From Xenorhabdus vietnamensis (GTDB taxonomy: Bacteria > Pseudomonadota > Gammaproteobacteria > Enterobacterales > Enterobacteriaceae): a stretch of 64,000 nt of DNA. Location: the NCBI RefSeq assembly GCF_002127535.1, contig NZ_MUBJ01000002.1:29234-93233 (forward strand), read 5' to 3'. The position numbers and the translations under genes are program-made. The notes under the pieces are model-generated. The model saw only the letters and a list, made by a program, of their open reading frames with translations, ran no database searches and was not told the DNA's origin. Positions 39,022 to 50,012 of this stretch are shown here, piece after piece; the first letter of the stretch is position 1, and each line of letters begins with the position of its first letter.

Positions 39022-40227
39022 TTATGCTTCGGAGGTATTATTGCGCTTCAAGGTCAGCATAAAGCCTTTATTGCGGGTTTGGGTGGCTTCTTCACGTTTT
39101 TGCAATCGGTCCAATGCATCGGCAAGCCATGCATAATCATGGGCATCCGGGCGTTGTGCAAGAGCGGCTTTAAATGCTGACTCAGCATTCGCCCACTCAC
39201 TATGACGCAAGGCAACCTGCCCCAGTGTACTGTTGAGCAATGGAGTTGCACCATGTTGCGTTAATAGATGAGAAAGCAGTTTTTGTATAGCGTCATAATC
39301 ACTTGTCTTTAGATGTGGAATTAATAGCAGGAAACGTTCGTCGTACTGCTGTTTTAATCCATTTAAAATGATTTGCTGAGTAATTTCGTGATCATCGCAT
39401 TCAATCAAATGCTCGGCCATTGCGACTTGCAGCACAGTATCATTACGAATCTTGCGGCTTTGATCTTTCCACCATACTTTCAGCCCAGTGCTGCCTTTCT
39501 CTGCTATAACTTGATTCATTAATCCGATATAAGCTTGCTGATGCAATTTAAGGCTCTCTTCTTCATCAAGCAGATTAACTTTCAGCATAGAAGGCAAGAT
39601 ATCAATCAGAGATTGATAATCACCTGAAAGAGAATAAGCCTGTTTAGCCAATCGCAATACTTCAGGGTGACGAGGAGCACGCTCCAGTAATTTATCCACA
39701 CCATTGCGCGCGGCATGAATTTCGCCTTGTGCCAGTTGGATACGGACACGGGTAATATCAACAGGTAGCTGATCTTTATCAGCAACTTCTGCTGCTTGTT
39801 CTATATATTGGTTGGTATGGAAATAATCGCCGCGTCGTTGAGCGGCTTCGGCCGCCAGCAAATAGTTCACGACAGGATATTCTGCATGGTCAGCGTTGCG
39901 GGTCATCAGGCGCTCAACTTGCTTGAAGTCTCCTTCGGCGAGTTTCAATAATGCTTGTTTAGTCTGTGAACGAGCACGATTACGTTTATATCCTCCAAAG
40001 ATCCAGCTATGGGTGGACGTACTGGTTCGTTTTAACCGACGATAACACCAACCGATGAAAATCAGCAGGAATTGCAGCAGAAGGAAGATAATCACCAGCC
40101 CGGTGATGCTGGTAGTGATATTGTTTTTATCCGTCTGGATCAATACGTATCCTTGATGGCCCGCTATCAAGGGGCCGAGTACGATCCCTGCAATAAGGAT
40201 AACGAACAGCAATAATACTTTTAGCAT
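39022..40227 (-). CDS. hemY: Heme-biosynthesis-associated TPR membrane protein HemY
   Basis: This 401-residue inner-membrane protein has two N-terminal transmembrane helices (about 4-23 and 46-61) followed by a large TPR-like helical domain. It matches E. coli HemY, last gene of hemCDXY, whose precise role in heme synthesis is not settled; it is not the Gram-positive coproporphyrinogen oxidase also called HemY. It lies two bases after hemX. Confidence 0.92.
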   Translation of the reverse strand: MLKVLLLFVILIAGIVLGPLIAGHQGYVLIQTDKNNITTSITGLVIIFLLLQFLLIFIGWCYRRLKRTSTSTHSWIFGGYKRNRARSQTKQALLKLAEGDFKQVERLMTRNADHAEYPVVNYLLAAEAAQRRGDYFHTNQYIEQAAEVADKDQLPVDITRVRIQLAQGEIHAARNGVDKLLERAPRHPEVLRLAKQAYSLSGDYQSLIDILPSMLKVNLLDEEESLKLHQQAYIGLMNQVIAEKGSTGLKVWWKDQSRKIRNDTVLQVAMAEHLIECDDHEITQQIILNGLKQQYDERFLLLIPHLKTSDYDAIQKLLSHLLTQHGATPLLNSTLGQVALRHSEWANAESAFKAALAQRPDAHDYAWLADALDRLQKREEATQTRNKGFMLTLKRNNTSEA

Positions 40228-40229
40228 GT

Positions 40230-41465
40230 TCAGATCTCCTCAGTGGATGTTTTTACCTGATTGGCGGGGTCAATTGTTTTCGACAGTGATTGCGCTTCAG
40301 GCTGAGTTTCTGGTTGGGTGCTGGTTTGTGATTGCTTGGAATTAGGCAATTGTTTGGAATCAGGTGATTGTACGGAATGCGGTAAATTGTAGATACGCTT
40401 GCGTACCAGTTCTACCAATATTGGTTGGCTGCTCAGTTGTTCAGGCACATCAATAGAGAGTGGCCTCTTTTGCAGTGAATTAACATTTTTTAAAAAGTTT
40501 TCTGCATCCGGGTTAGAGGTATCAAAATAATCCTTCACCCAAGTTTGAATATCTGCTAATGCGCTCTGATAAATTTTAACCTGATGGCGGGGAACCGCCT
40601 GCGCAGCAATCAGCAGCTTGGAACGAATGTTTTCGCGAAGATAAACGCCCTGGTTGGGTGCCAACAGTGGCGCTTTGCTGTTATCACGCGGAGTAATGGT
40701 AATGAAGTTGTCCATAAAACTGTGCCAGCTATTGCGCAGGTTTTGACTCCAATCAGAAAGTGAAGCCGTAATTTCATGTTTGTCTGTGTTCTGTAATGCG
40801 GCTTGTTCTACTTTATTGGCAAGGTGCAAGCTATCGACTTGGTTTGATAGTTGATTCAACATCAAGATAATGCCATCTAAATCAATTTGTTTGATTTTGG
40901 ATAGAGAATCAATATCTACTGTGATAGCTTCACGGGCATAGAGCAGGCTGGGATCATCCATTTCAGCAAGATTCTGGTCAGCATCTTTCAATAAGGCGAT
41001 AGCTGTGGTGATATCCTGTTCGCTCCATATTTTTCGGCCAGCCATTTTGACGAGTGAACTTGCCTGTGCCAGCCGCCAGTTTTCGATATCAGTATTTGAA
41101 AATGCAGCAACACGGTTTTGAAGCTCATCCATGCGGCTATCTAACTGTTGGCCTTGTGAGCTGGCTTGTTGTAAGGAAGCCTCCATATTTTGGAGTTTGG
41201 TATCAAGACTTTGTTGATTGGCAGATTGCTGTTGTGTCAGAGAGGCAACTTCTTGTTGAAGAGCGAGATTTTCAGCCTTTAATGCTGCATTCTGCTGTTG
41301 ACCATGATAGTAAATATAAAGACCACCAACACCTATCGCCAGAGAAATGGCAATTGAAAGCGTATTGCCTACCCATCCATAACTCTTGGGTTTATGGGGA
41401 GGCGTTGCAGGCTGCTGAGGTTGTTTTGTCTCAACCGCATCGGTGGATTGCTTTTGTTCCGTCAT
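40230..41465 (-). CDS. hemX: HemX-family membrane protein (uroporphyrinogen-III C-methyltransferase annotation)
   Basis: This 411-residue protein has a Pro/Gln-rich cytoplasmic start, one transmembrane helix (about 32-53), a Gln-rich coiled coil (about 55-110) and a conserved periplasmic domain (KMAGRKIWSEQDITTAIALLKDADQNLAEM; LLAPNQGVYLRENIRSKLLIAAQAVPRHQ). Databases often call it a methyltransferase, but it lacks SAM-methyltransferase motifs. The C-terminus is a Ser/Gln/Thr-rich low-complexity tail. ATG 41465 is preferred over 41474, which abuts the GGG ribosome-binding site. Confidence 0.9.
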   Translation of the reverse strand: MTEQKQSTDAVETKQPQQPATPPHKPKSYGWVGNTLSIAISLAIGVGGLYIYYHGQQQNAALKAENLALQQEVASLTQQQSANQQSLDTKLQNMEASLQQASSQGQQLDSRMDELQNRVAAFSNTDIENWRLAQASSLVKMAGRKIWSEQDITTAIALLKDADQNLAEMDDPSLLYAREAITVDIDSLSKIKQIDLDGIILMLNQLSNQVDSLHLANKVEQAALQNTDKHEITASLSDWSQNLRNSWHSFMDNFITITPRDNSKAPLLAPNQGVYLRENIRSKLLIAAQAVPRHQVKIYQSALADIQTWVKDYFDTSNPDAENFLKNVNSLQKRPLSIDVPEQLSSQPILVELVRKRIYNLPHSVQSPDSKQLPNSKQSQTSTQPETQPEAQSLSKTIDPANQVKTSTEEI

Positions 41466-41485
41466 AATGGGCATCCCGTATTAAT

Positions 41486-42226
41486 TTATTCCAGCGCCTG
41501 GATTAAGGCGTCATTATCTGCACTCTTAGCTACTTTTATTGTTTGCCAGCCCAATGTCTGGGCGATATTAGCAAGGCGTTCGCTGACCACAATCAGGTCG
41601 CAGCCCAATAACCACGCTTTTCCATCGCTATCAGTGACTAAGTTATATAGCAGTTGCAACATTTCGCCACTTGTTACAACGATGGTTTTTATATCACATT
41701 GTTGCCAGTGGTGGCTGAAATCGGCTGTATTGTATTTGACTGGCTGGCGTGAATAACATTCACAGTAATCTACTTCACTTCCACGTATTCTCAATGTTGA
41801 GGCAATTACTTCGCGGCCACCGTTGCCTCGGAGCAATAAAATTTTTTTATTGTCCATTTTCTGTAACGTGGGGAGTTGCAGTAGATCTTCACTGGTCTCA
41901 CCTTGCTCAGAGTAGAGGATTTTCAGTCCTGTGTATTGGTGAAACATCAAGGAAGTTGACTTACCGATACCATAATAAGATAGCTGATCAGGCCATGACT
42001 GGCCTTCTTGAGTAAGCTGCTTATTCGCATAATGGACGGCATTTTTTGATAATAGAAAAACTAGATCACCCGCAGATAGCCATTGTAGTTTTTGTGACAG
42101 TAATGGCAAATCTGCCCCCGGGTGAATTTCGATGAGTGGGGCGCTGAAAGCTGATTTTCCAATAGCTCGCAGCCGCTTGACCAATTCTTCTCCTGCGGGG
42201 GCTGGGCGGGTGATCAAAATGCTCAT
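41486..42226 (-). CDS. hemD: Uroporphyrinogen-III synthase
   Basis: This 246-residue two-domain HemD protein cyclises hydroxymethylbilane to uroporphyrinogen III. It starts [23 protein letters not shown]; family-typical [15 protein letters not shown] and [13 protein letters not shown] segments are seen, and sequence conservation is otherwise low as usual. It overlaps the end of hemC by four bases and has the same length as E. coli HemD. Confidence 0.95.
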   Translation of the reverse strand: MSILITRPAPAGEELVKRLRAIGKSAFSAPLIEIHPGADLPLLSQKLQWLSAGDLVFLLSKNAVHYANKQLTQEGQSWPDQLSYYGIGKSTSLMFHQYTGLKILYSEQGETSEDLLQLPTLQKMDNKKILLLRGNGGREVIASTLRIRGSEVDYCECYSRQPVKYNTADFSHHWQQCDIKTIVVTSGEMLQLLYNLVTDSDGKAWLLGCDLIVVSERLANIAQTLGWQTIKVAKSADNDALIQALE

Positions 42227-43164
42227 TCCGGTGAATTCCTCTGGTATACGCTAGCCAAAATCTGGCGTGCGCCTTTCCTCAATAATTCTTCCGCCAATGC
42301 AATACCAGCTTGATAGGCCTCTTCTGGTGATACCACTCTTTCACCACGCACGATTACCGTACCATCAGGGGCACCAACCAGCGCACGCAACCAAATGTTA
42401 TCTTCCTGCCAGATAGCATAACTGCCAATCGGTACCTGACAACCTCCTTCAAGACGAGTATTCATGGCTCGTTCAGCAAAAACGCAAACTTCTGTTCTTG
42501 CATGATTCAAGGGTGACAGCAGCTCACGGGTTTGATGATCATCAAGCCGGCACTCAATACCTACAGCCCCTTGACCGACGGCTGGTAGTAATAACTCTGG
42601 TTCTAATGACATACGAATGCGTTTTTCCAACCCGAGCCGTTTCAGGCCAGCCGTTGCAAGAATGATGGCATCATAATCGCCATTATCAAGCTTGCTCAGA
42701 CGGGTACCGACATTACCGCGCAAGTCGCTAACCATAAGATCAGGACGTAGCTGACGGATTTGGCACTGGCGGCGTAAACTGGATGTGCCAACTACACTGC
42801 CAGCGGGTAGGTCATCAAGCGAGGCGTATTCTACTGAAACAAAAGCATCCCGTGGATCATCGCGTTCGCAGATTGTGACCAACCCCAAACCATCAGGAAA
42901 TTCGACGGGGACATCTTTCATGGAATGGACGGCAATATCAGCTCGTTTTTCAAGCAGTGCCAGCTCCAATTCCTTCACAAACAGTCCCTTGCCTCCCACC
43001 TTTGCCAATGGTGTATCAAGGATAATATCGCCGCGTGTAACCATTGGAACCAGCTCTATTTGCAGATCCGGATGAAAGTGTTTCAGTTGTTTTTGAACAT
43101 ATTGAGCTTGCCACATAGCCAGCGGGCTTTGGCGGGTAGCGATGCGAATGATTTTCATTGTCAT
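42223..43164 (-). CDS. hemC: Porphobilinogen deaminase (hydroxymethylbilane synthase)
   Basis: This 313-residue enzyme polymerises four porphobilinogens. Signature motifs are [69 protein letters not shown] and the dipyrromethane-cofactor cysteine in [12 protein letters not shown]. Start at ATG 43164 gives the E. coli length; an in-frame ATG at 43158 is possible and neither has a strong ribosome-binding site. It is the first gene of hemCDXY and divergent from cyaA. Confidence 0.96.
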   Translation of the reverse strand: MTMKIIRIATRQSPLAMWQAQYVQKQLKHFHPDLQIELVPMVTRGDIILDTPLAKVGGKGLFVKELELALLEKRADIAVHSMKDVPVEFPDGLGLVTICERDDPRDAFVSVEYASLDDLPAGSVVGTSSLRRQCQIRQLRPDLMVSDLRGNVGTRLSKLDNGDYDAIILATAGLKRLGLEKRIRMSLEPELLLPAVGQGAVGIECRLDDHQTRELLSPLNHARTEVCVFAERAMNTRLEGGCQVPIGSYAIWQEDNIWLRALVGAPDGTVIVRGERVVSPEEAYQAGIALAEELLRKGARQILASVYQRNSPE

Positions 43165-43882
43165 AAATAAGTGTATTAAATAATCGTATTAACTAATGGT
43201 TTCTAATCCTGCTTCTTTTCAATTTGTTGCTTTACTGATTGCTACGCAACTTGACGTTGATTGGAAGTAGTGTTTTTTTAGCCACCAGTTAGTCACCAAT
43301 TAATGAAAAATAGTGTCAGTTTTAACACTTCGGTGATTTTTTTTCCAGTTACGAAAAAGCCAGAAAAATCGGAATAGTATATGGATATACAGACAATAAA
43401 ATAAAAATAATTTTAAATATTAAAATAATATTTCATTAAACGGAGGCGATGAACAAAGATATTGATTTAAAAGAAAATTGATATTTATGTTTAGCTTTAT
43501 GATAAAAAAGTTTAGAAGTGTTTCAATAATAGGTCATTAAATTATTATTTGATTTCATATTTATGAAAGATTGATTTATTTACAATGCATTACATCAAGA
43601 TATATAAAAAATAACCAGCTATAATAGTTATTCTTAAAACATATTATTGTTCTTATTTTGTGATTAACTTAATGTTTTTAAAGCATTTAATTGTAATTGC
43701 ACGGTTGCGGGATAAGAGAAAAAGTGTTAATGCGTACTTTACGCTTTGACTGCAAGGTGTTAGATTGATCACGTTTCCGACAAATAAGTTTATAAAAATA
43801 ATTTTAAATAATCTTGTATTACCACGCATGAGCGGAAACAGGGGACTACTTTAGGCACTGGAACTGATATCAGGCGAAACTC
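43165..43882. other. hemC-cyaA divergent control region
   Basis: This 718-bp AT-rich region separates divergent hemC and cyaA and has no supported ORF. The recognisable part is near cyaA: promoter TTTACG-N17-TAGATT with an overlapping CRP site. The part closer to hemC (43200-43700) is very AT-rich and shows no further feature I can support. Confidence 0.6.
43738..43773 (+). promoter_or_regulatory. cyaA main promoter with overlapping CRP site
   Basis: The -35 TTTACG (43738-43743) and -10 TAGATT (43761-43766) are 17 bases apart. A CRP-type site TGTTA-GATTGA-TCACG (43758-43773) covers the -10, matching the arrangement at the E. coli cyaA P2 promoter, where cAMP-CRP represses. The sequence GTGTTAGATTGATCACGTTT is almost the E. 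coli one. Confidence 0.75.
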
Positions 43883-46495
43883 TTGTATCTCTATATTGAA
43901 ACGCTGAAGCAGCGACTGGATGCAATTAACCAACTTAGATTAGAACGCGCCACCAGCTTAATGGGGAGCGCTTTCAAGCAAGTTTATAGTTTAATTCCAG
44001 TATTATTGCATTATCACCATCCAATGATGCCGGGCCATATCAAAAGCGACGTTCCTCATGGTGTTTGCTTTTTTATGCCTGATGAATCACAACAGTTTTG
44101 GATTAATGATTTGGACAGTCATCTTATTGGTGGCTTATCAGATGTATCGTCACATACGCCCAATGGTGAATTGCCGATTACGGGGATTTATTCCATGGGC
44201 AGTACCTCTTCTATAGGGCAAAGTTGCTCCTCTGACGTAGATATTTGGGTTTGCCATCAATCTTGGCTGGATAGCGATGAAAAAACCTTGCTGGAGCAAA
44301 AATGTGCCTTGATAGAACAGTGGGCAGCTTCACTGGGAATTGAAGTTACCTTTTTTCTGATTGATGAGAACCGCTTCCGGCATAATGCCAGCGGTAGTTT
44401 GAACGGTGAAGACTGCGGTTCAACCCAACATATTCTTCTACTTGATGAATTCTATCGCACTGCGGTCTGCATGGCGGGTAAACGCTTGCTATGGACAATG
44501 GTTCCAGTGGAAGAAGAAGCACATTATGATGAATATGTCCTTTCTCTCTATGCCCAAGGCGTGTTAACGCCAAATGAGTGGTTGGATCTGGGCGGCTTGG
44601 GCGAATTGTCCGCAGAAGAGTATTTTGGTGCGAGTCTCTGGCAACTTTACAAGAGTGTGGACTCTCCTTATAAGGCAGTATTGAAAAGCCTGCTGTTGGA
44701 AGCTTATTCATGGGAATACCCCAATGGAAAACTTCTGGCGATGGAAATGAAGCAATATTTTCATGATGGCGCGATTGTTTCCTTTGGTCTCGATGCCTAT
44801 AGCATGATGCTGGAGCGTGTAACTCGCTATCTTACTGCCACGAACGATCTTACGCGCCTTGATTTGGCGCGCCGTTGTTTTTACCTCAAAGTATGTGAGA
44901 AATTACTGGAAAGCCAAGATGACAAAGGTTGTATAGGATGGCGTCGTCAGGTTATATCCCAATTGGTGTGTGAATGGGGCTGGGATGACAGTAAATTGGC
45001 CATGCTGGATAATCGTAACTCATGGAAAATTGAGCAGGTGCGTGATGCCCATAATGAATTGCTTGATACCATGATGCAGAGTTATCGCAACCTAATCCGT
45101 TTTGCCCGCCGCAATAATTTAAGTGTGAGTGCCAGTCCGCAAGATATTGGTGTATTGACACGTAAATTGTATGCGGCTTTTGAAGCATTGCCCGGTAAAG
45201 TGACTTTGGTGAATCCTCAGATATCCCCTGATCTGTCAGAAAAGGATTTGACCTTCATTTATGTTCCTCCGGGGAGAGCAAACCGCAGTGGTTGGTATCT
45301 TTACAATTATGCTCCGACGATCGAATCCATCGTTGGTCATCAACCACTGGAATACAACCGTTACCTGAATAAATTAGTTTCCTGGACCTATTTTAATGGT
45401 TTGCTGACCAAAGAAACCCGGCTTCATATGCATCATGGGAAGTCTCAGTGTGACGGGCCGAAACTGTGTGATTTGGTGGATGACATTGCCACTCATTTCT
45501 CGATCCGTTTACCTGCACCCACACCAAAAGCGTTATACAGTCCTTGTGAAATCCGCCACTTGGCTCTCATTGTCAATTTAGAGCAAGATCCAACAGCTGC
45601 ATTTTCCGAGCAAGCTGTGCGCTTTGATTTAAGAAACCTGAATGTTTTCAGTTTTGGTGAGTCGCAAAAATGTCTGGTAGGTAGCATCGATTTGCTTTAC
45701 CGCAATTCATGGAACGAAGTGAGAACATTACATTTCAGTGGCGAACAATCGGTACTGGAAGCATTGAAGACCATATTGGGCAAAATGCATCAAGATGCAG
45801 CGCCACCATCTGCCGTTGAAGTATTCTGTTATAGCGAACATTTGTGTGGATTGATCCGTACACGTATCCAGCAATTAGTTTCGGAATGTATAGAGTTACG
45901 CCTGTCCAGTAATCGGCAAGATCCAAATCGTTTCAAGGCGCTACGGATTTCAGGGCAAACTTGGGGATTATTTTTCGAACGGTTAAACGTTTCGGTACAA
46001 AAATTGGAAAACGCAGTGGAATTTTATGGTGCTATTTCCAATACCAAATTGCATGGTTTGCCTGTCAAAATTGATACCAAAGAAAAACACTTACCACCTG
46101 TAATAGATGGCTTTGCTTGTGAGGGAATTATTCAGTTTTTTTTCGAGGATATCGAAGAGAAACAAGGTTTCAATATTTATATTCTTGATGAATCAAACCG
46201 GGTGGAAATTTATTCTCATTGCGAAGGTAGCAAAGAAGAGTTAGTACAAGATATCAGCCGTTTTTATTCATCATCGCATGATCGTTTTACTTATGGCTCC
46301 AGTTTTATCAACTTCAACCTGCCACAATTCTATCAAATCGTTAAGAAAGGTGAACGCACCCATGTTGCTCCATTTGTAGATGGTATTTTCCCATTGGATG
46401 ATATAGAAGTTAATGGCTCAAGGCACCATTCTGATAAGCAACCTGATGAAACTTGTGGGGCGCATGACCCTTATCGTTCGCTATATCATTATTGA
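43883..46495 (+). CDS. cyaA: Class I adenylate cyclase
   Basis: This 870-residue class I adenylate cyclase makes cAMP. The N-terminal catalytic half has the nucleotidyltransferase motif [18 protein letters not shown] near residues 105-122; the C-terminal half is the regulatory region that responds to EIIA-Glc in E. coli. Translation starts at TTG 43883 ([19 protein letters not shown]), the same weak start codon that limits expression in E. coli, with no strong ribosome-binding site. The last 40 residues diverge and extend about 22 residues beyond E. coli. An ERIC element begins right after the stop. Confidence 0.96.
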   Translation: MYLYIETLKQRLDAINQLRLERATSLMGSAFKQVYSLIPVLLHYHHPMMPGHIKSDVPHGVCFFMPDESQQFWINDLDSHLIGGLSDVSSHTPNGELPITGIYSMGSTSSIGQSCSSDVDIWVCHQSWLDSDEKTLLEQKCALIEQWAASLGIEVTFFLIDENRFRHNASGSLNGEDCGSTQHILLLDEFYRTAVCMAGKRLLWTMVPVEEEAHYDEYVLSLYAQGVLTPNEWLDLGGLGELSAEEYFGASLWQLYKSVDSPYKAVLKSLLLEAYSWEYPNGKLLAMEMKQYFHDGAIVSFGLDAYSMMLERVTRYLTATNDLTRLDLARRCFYLKVCEKLLESQDDKGCIGWRRQVISQLVCEWGWDDSKLAMLDNRNSWKIEQVRDAHNELLDTMMQSYRNLIRFARRNNLSVSASPQDIGVLTRKLYAAFEALPGKVTLVNPQISPDLSEKDLTFIYVPPGRANRSGWYLYNYAPTIESIVGHQPLEYNRYLNKLVSWTYFNGLLTKETRLHMHHGKSQCDGPKLCDLVDDIATHFSIRLPAPTPKALYSPCEIRHLALIVNLEQDPTAAFSEQAVRFDLRNLNVFSFGESQKCLVGSIDLLYRNSWNEVRTLHFSGEQSVLEALKTILGKMHQDAAPPSAVEVFCYSEHLCGLIRTRIQQLVSECIELRLSSNRQDPNRFKALRISGQTWGLFFERLNVSVQKLENAVEFYGAISNTKLHGLPVKIDTKEKHLPPVIDGFACEGIIQFFFEDIEEKQGFNIYILDESNRVEIYSHCEGSKEELVQDISRFYSSSHDRFTYGSSFINFNLPQFYQIVKKGERTHVAPFVDGIFPLDDIEVNGSRHHSDKQPDETCGAHDPYRSLYHY

Positions 46496-46621
46496 TATAC
46501 CCTGCGTCTTTCAAGTTGCCTCTTTGTTGGCTGCGCTCGCTCAGCACGGTCACATAGTTATCTATGCTCTCAGGGATTCGCTCCCTTGCCGCCGCGACGC
46601 ACCTTGAAATCCATTGGGTAC
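46496..46621. repeat. Full-length ERIC element
   Basis: About 126 bp of imperfect palindrome begins TATACCCTGCGTCTTTCAAGT and ends CACCTTGAAATCCATTGGGTA. Its centre, CACGGTCACATAGTTATCTATG, is the ERIC core. Length and sequence fit an enterobacterial repetitive intergenic consensus. It starts at the base after the cyaA TGA, so it lies in the cyaA 3' UTR. Confidence 0.85.
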
Positions 46622-46807
46622 AGTTAAAATACCAAGCACAGCTTAGAACAATATATTAAATGCCCAACCGTCAAGTAGAACGCTTGCTATTCTTTAAATT
46701 TTTAGCCTGATTTTATTATCATATATATTTTTTAGGCAGACTAAACTCTACATATTCTGCTCATATTGCTCATTTTCTGGATAATACATTGGTGATTTCG
46801 TGTTTTT

Positions 46808-46868
46808 CCCAGTACTTTCAGCGCCTATTTTATTAGGCGCTTATTTCCACTGGGTAATTGTTTTTATA
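46808..46868 (+). terminator. Nested hairpin, probable cyaA transcript terminator
   Basis: An outer stem CCCAGT / ACTGGG (46808-46813, 46849-46854) encloses a perfect 8-bp stem AGCGCCTA / TAGGCGCT (46820-46827, 46834-46841). It is followed by TAATTGTTTTTAT. It lies about 310 bases after cyaA and just before the end of convergent cyaY. Confidence 0.55.
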
Positions 46869-46885
46869 AGGTGTGTAAAAGATAG

Positions 46886-47206
46886 TCACGAAAACTGGAA
46901 TGATTCACCGCTCTGCTCAGTAATGGCTTGTGCCAGCATGGAGATAAAATCATTACCGCTGCGGTCACAAATCCACTGACTATCCCGATAATCAAAATGG
47001 TAACCACCACTTTTGGTTGCCAGCCATATCTGATGGAAAGGCTCTTGGCGGTTGATAATGATTTTGCTGCCGTTTTCAAAACTCAGTGTCATCACACCAC
47101 CGTTTGTTTCATAGTCAATATCCGAATCCCCATCGTAATTATCCAGTTGCTCTTCAAGATGAAGCATCAATTGATCGGCCAATTGATGAAATTCGCTATC
47201 GTTCAT
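46886..47206 (-). CDS. cyaY: Frataxin homologue CyaY
   Basis: This 106-residue iron-binding frataxin-family protein modulates iron-sulfur cluster assembly with IscS. It has an acidic N-terminal helix and strand region ([16 protein letters not shown]) used for iron binding, then the frataxin core [35 protein letters not shown]. The length equals E. coli CyaY. It is divergent from lptM. Confidence 0.96.
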   Translation of the reverse strand: MNDSEFHQLADQLMLHLEEQLDNYDGDSDIDYETNGGVMTLSFENGSKIIINRQEPFHQIWLATKSGGYHFDYRDSQWICDRSGNDFISMLAQAITEQSGESFQFS

Positions 47207-47284
47207 GTTTATTTCCTATTTGCTTTTCAGGGCCTAGCTGCGATTATAGAGAGTATTGGCGCATGAATCACAGGCATTAATATA

Positions 47285-47482
47285 ATGAAAAAACAACTCC
47301 GTTGGTCACTGGCTATCATAACATTACTTTCTCTGGCTGGTTGTGGCTTGAAAGGACCTCTCTATTTTCCCCCCGTGGAAACATCTGCGACACAGGCACC
47401 TATGCAAAAAGCGGATAAGGCGCAGCCAGAAAAATTGTCAAAAAACAGCTTATTAAAAGACAATATATCAATGGATGCTTAA
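47285..47482 (+). CDS. lptM: LPS-assembly lipoprotein LptM (YifL)
   Basis: This 65-residue lipoprotein has signal peptide MKKQLRWSLAIITLLSLAGC with lipobox LAGC (lipidated Cys20), followed by GLKGPLYFPP, the conserved core of E. coli YifL/LptM. LptM helps LptD oxidative maturation in the LPS translocon at the outer membrane. The C-terminal tail is variable and charged. It lies 40 bases ahead of dapF in the same direction. Confidence 0.92.
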   Translation: MKKQLRWSLAIITLLSLAGCGLKGPLYFPPVETSATQAPMQKADKAQPEKLSKNSLLKDNISMDA

Positions 47483-47522
47483 TGATAGTGATTCGGTAAT
47501 ATGATTTCTCTCGGAGTCGTAT

Positions 47523-48347
47523 ATGCAGTTCTCCAAAATGCATGGTCTTGGCAATGATTTTATGGTCGTTGATGCAGTGACCCAAAATGTTTATTTTTCT
47601 CCAGAGTTAATTTGCCGTCTGGCTAACCGTAATACTGGGGTGGGTTTTGATCAGCTTTTGATCGTTGAAGCGCCTTATGATCCTGACTTAGACTTTCACT
47701 ACCGCATTTTTAATGCTGATGGCAGTGAAGTTTCTCAGTGTGGTAATGGAGCGCGTTGCTTTGCCCGTTTTGTCCGCCTCAAGGGGCTGACTAATAAACG
47801 TGATATCAAGGTCAGTACGCAGTCAGGCCGGATAGTATTGAGCATCACAAATGATGATCAAGTCTGTGTGAACATGGGAGAGCCGGACTTTGAGCCGCAG
47901 CATGTTCCCTTTCGTGCCAATAAGGCTGAAAAAACCTACATTATCCGTGCCATTGAACGCACGGTGCTTTGTGGTGTTGTGTCGATGGGAAACCCTCACT
48001 GTGTCATACAAGTTGAGGATGTAGGCACCGCCGAAGTGGAAGTATTGGGACCAGTGCTGGAAAGTCATGAACGTTTTCCTGAACGGGTCAATGTTGGTTT
48101 CATGCAGGTAATGAATCGGGGACATATTCGGTTGCGTGTCTTTGAGCGTGGCGCAGGTGAGACACAAGCCTGTGGCAGTGGTGCATGTGCTGCGGTCGCA
48201 GTCGGTATTCAGCAGAATCTGTTGGATAATCAGGTTCGGGTCGATCTTCCAGGTGGTACTTTGCAAATTCGCTGGGATGGGCCGGATAAACCACTTTTTA
48301 TGACTGGGCCTGCAACCCACGTTTATGATGGTACGATTCATTTGTGA
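47523..48347 (+). CDS. dapF: Diaminopimelate epimerase
   Basis: This 274-residue cofactor-free racemase converts LL- to meso-diaminopimelate for lysine and peptidoglycan. The paired catalytic cysteines lie in [13 protein letters not shown] (near residue 73) and [13 protein letters not shown] (near 217). The start [18 protein letters not shown] is conserved and preceded by CTCGGAG. Its length equals the E. coli enzyme. Confidence 0.97.
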   Translation: MQFSKMHGLGNDFMVVDAVTQNVYFSPELICRLANRNTGVGFDQLLIVEAPYDPDLDFHYRIFNADGSEVSQCGNGARCFARFVRLKGLTNKRDIKVSTQSGRIVLSITNDDQVCVNMGEPDFEPQHVPFRANKAEKTYIIRAIERTVLCGVVSMGNPHCVIQVEDVGTAEVEVLGPVLESHERFPERVNVGFMQVMNRGHIRLRVFERGAGETQACGSGACAAVAVGIQQNLLDNQVRVDLPGGTLQIRWDGPDKPLFMTGPATHVYDGTIHL

Positions 48348-48396
48348 TTGATTCTGTGTTTACTGAGTCACTCTTGAAAATATGGGGCATTGGAAA

Positions 48397-49101
48397 ATGG
48401 ATGAAAAAAACGATCCATTGCACATCGAAAACAGATTTAATGACCAAGCGGTAGTGGATTATTTGTTGAATAATCCAGATTTTTTTATCCGTAATGCCAA
48501 TATGGTCGACAAGATCAGGGTCCCCCATCCGGTACGGGAATGCGTCTCTCTGATGGAATGGCATATGAACCGCCAGAGGAACCGCATCTGTTATTTGGAA
48601 GACGATCTGAACCATTTGGTCGAACAGGCGAAACAGAATGAAGTGCTGTTCAGCAGCTTATTGCAATTGCTGTCAGATCTCTCTGGTGCCAATAGTTTGC
48701 AGGACTTTCTTTCCTGCCTGAGTTCATGGTCAAAAACACTTGGATTGAGTAACAGTTATATTCGGTTGTTCAGTGACAAATGGCATCTCGGCGCACCACT
48801 GAATTCGCCGGAGCTGGCTATTTCCCGTTATGCTTTTGAATCTGTCCGCATTAAACGATTTGGTGAAAAGAATCACTATCTTGGCCGATTGCACGGCCCA
48901 GAGATTTTATTGTTAATGCCACAGGCACGCCATGTTGGCTCAGTGGCAATTTCCCTTTTAGGATCGCAGGGAGATTTGGGTATGGTGATTTTCAATAGCC
49001 ATGATAAACAGCATTATCATGAAGATATGGGAACTGACATTCTCGATCAATTGGCGAAGTTGTTACCGGGTTTATTGTCCCGTTGGATTGAACGCGCATG
49101 A
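48397..49101 (+). CDS. yigA: DUF484 family protein YigA
   Basis: This 234-residue DUF484 protein has a GAF-like fold. Family landmarks include [44 protein letters not shown], the [20 protein letters not shown] region and MLGSQGDLG-type [18 protein letters not shown]. The molecular function is unknown. ATG 48397 gives an N-terminus of the E. coli length; ATG 48382 is an in-frame alternative five codons earlier. It lies between dapF and xerC and overlaps xerC by four bases. Confidence 0.9.
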   Translation: MDEKNDPLHIENRFNDQAVVDYLLNNPDFFIRNANMVDKIRVPHPVRECVSLMEWHMNRQRNRICYLEDDLNHLVEQAKQNEVLFSSLLQLLSDLSGANSLQDFLSCLSSWSKTLGLSNSYIRLFSDKWHLGAPLNSPELAISRYAFESVRIKRFGEKNHYLGRLHGPEILLLMPQARHVGSVAISLLGSQGDLGMVIFNSHDKQHYHEDMGTDILDQLAKLLPGLLSRWIERA

Positions 49102-50012
49102 CTCATCCGATTGATTTACTGTTAGCGCCCGTAGAAAATTTTTTGCACTATTTGCGGGTTGAGCGACGTTTAAGCCCTGTCACGATCACTAACTATCGAC
49201 GCCATTTGGCAGTATTGGCGAAAATGTCACTGGAAATGGGGATACGTGAATGGCAGGAACTGGAGCCAGCGAAAGTCAGAATGTTTGCCTCCCACAGTCG
49301 TCGGGCAGGGTTGCAATCCGCCAGCCTTGCCCTGCGTCTTTCTTCTTTACGTAGTTTTCTTGACTGGATGGTGATGCAAAATAAACTGGATGCCAATCCT
49401 GCTAAAACAGTCAGTGCCCCTCGTAAAAAACGCCACTTACCTAAAAATATGGATGTGGATGAAATCAGCCAACTGCTCAATATTAATTTGAATGATCCTC
49501 TGTCAGTGCGTGACAGAACTATGCTGGAAGTTATGTACGGCGCGGGTTTGCGTTTGTCTGAGCTAGTGGGTCTTGATTGTCGCCACTTAGATTTGGAAAG
49601 TGGGGATGTCTGGGTATATGGCAAGGGCAGCAAAGAGCGCAAGGTGCCGTTCGGTCGCATGGCTCAGGAATGGCTCCAGCGTTGGCTGGAAATGCGGGAA
49701 TTGTTTGAGCCGGAAAGTGATGCGCTTTTTATTTCCACCAAGAGTGGAAAACGTATCTCTGCCCGCAATGTACAGAAACGATTTGAACAGTGGGGGATTC
49801 GGCAAGGCGTTAGCAGTCACATCAATCCCCATAAATTGCGTCACTCTTTTGCCACTCATATTCTGGAGTCCAGCGGTGATCTGCGTGCAGTGCAGGAATT
49901 GCTTGGTCATGCGAACTTGTCAACAACCCAGATCTACACCCATTTGGATTTCCAACACTTGACCAAAGTTTATGATGTGGCCCACCCCAGAGCCAAACGA
50001 GGGAAATCATAA
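49098..50012 (+). CDS. xerC: Tyrosine recombinase XerC
   Basis: This 304-residue site-specific recombinase acts with XerD at dif to resolve chromosome dimers. An N-terminal SAM-like domain (about 8-95) precedes the catalytic domain with Arg in [12 protein letters not shown], Lys in [12 protein letters not shown], HxxR in [10 protein letters not shown], His in [11 protein letters not shown] and nucleophile Tyr in IYTHLDF. It is coupled by ATGA overlap with yigA, and its stop overlaps the yigB start by one base. Confidence 0.97.
   Translation: MTHPIDLLLAPVENFLHYLRVERRLSPVTITNYRRHLAVLAKMSLEMGIREWQELEPAKVRMFASHSRRAGLQSASLALRLSSLRSFLDWMVMQNKLDANPAKTVSAPRKKRHLPKNMDVDEISQLLNINLNDPLSVRDRTMLEVMYGAGLRLSELVGLDCRHLDLESGDVWVYGKGSKERKVPFGRMAQEWLQRWLEMRELFEPESDALFISTKSGKRISARNVQKRFEQWGIRQGVSSHINPHKLRHSFATHILESSGDLRAVQELLGHANLSTTQIYTHLDFQHLTKVYDVAHPRAKRGKS

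Noticed and set aside
40230-41465. Calling HemX a true uroporphyrinogen-III methyltransferase
   Set aside because: The sequence is a single-pass membrane protein with coiled coil and lacks SAM-methyltransferase motifs; the name is an inherited annotation.
47823-48341. 172-codon minus-strand ORF over dapF
   Set aside because: dapF is conserved end to end; the antisense frame is a composition effect with no family signature.
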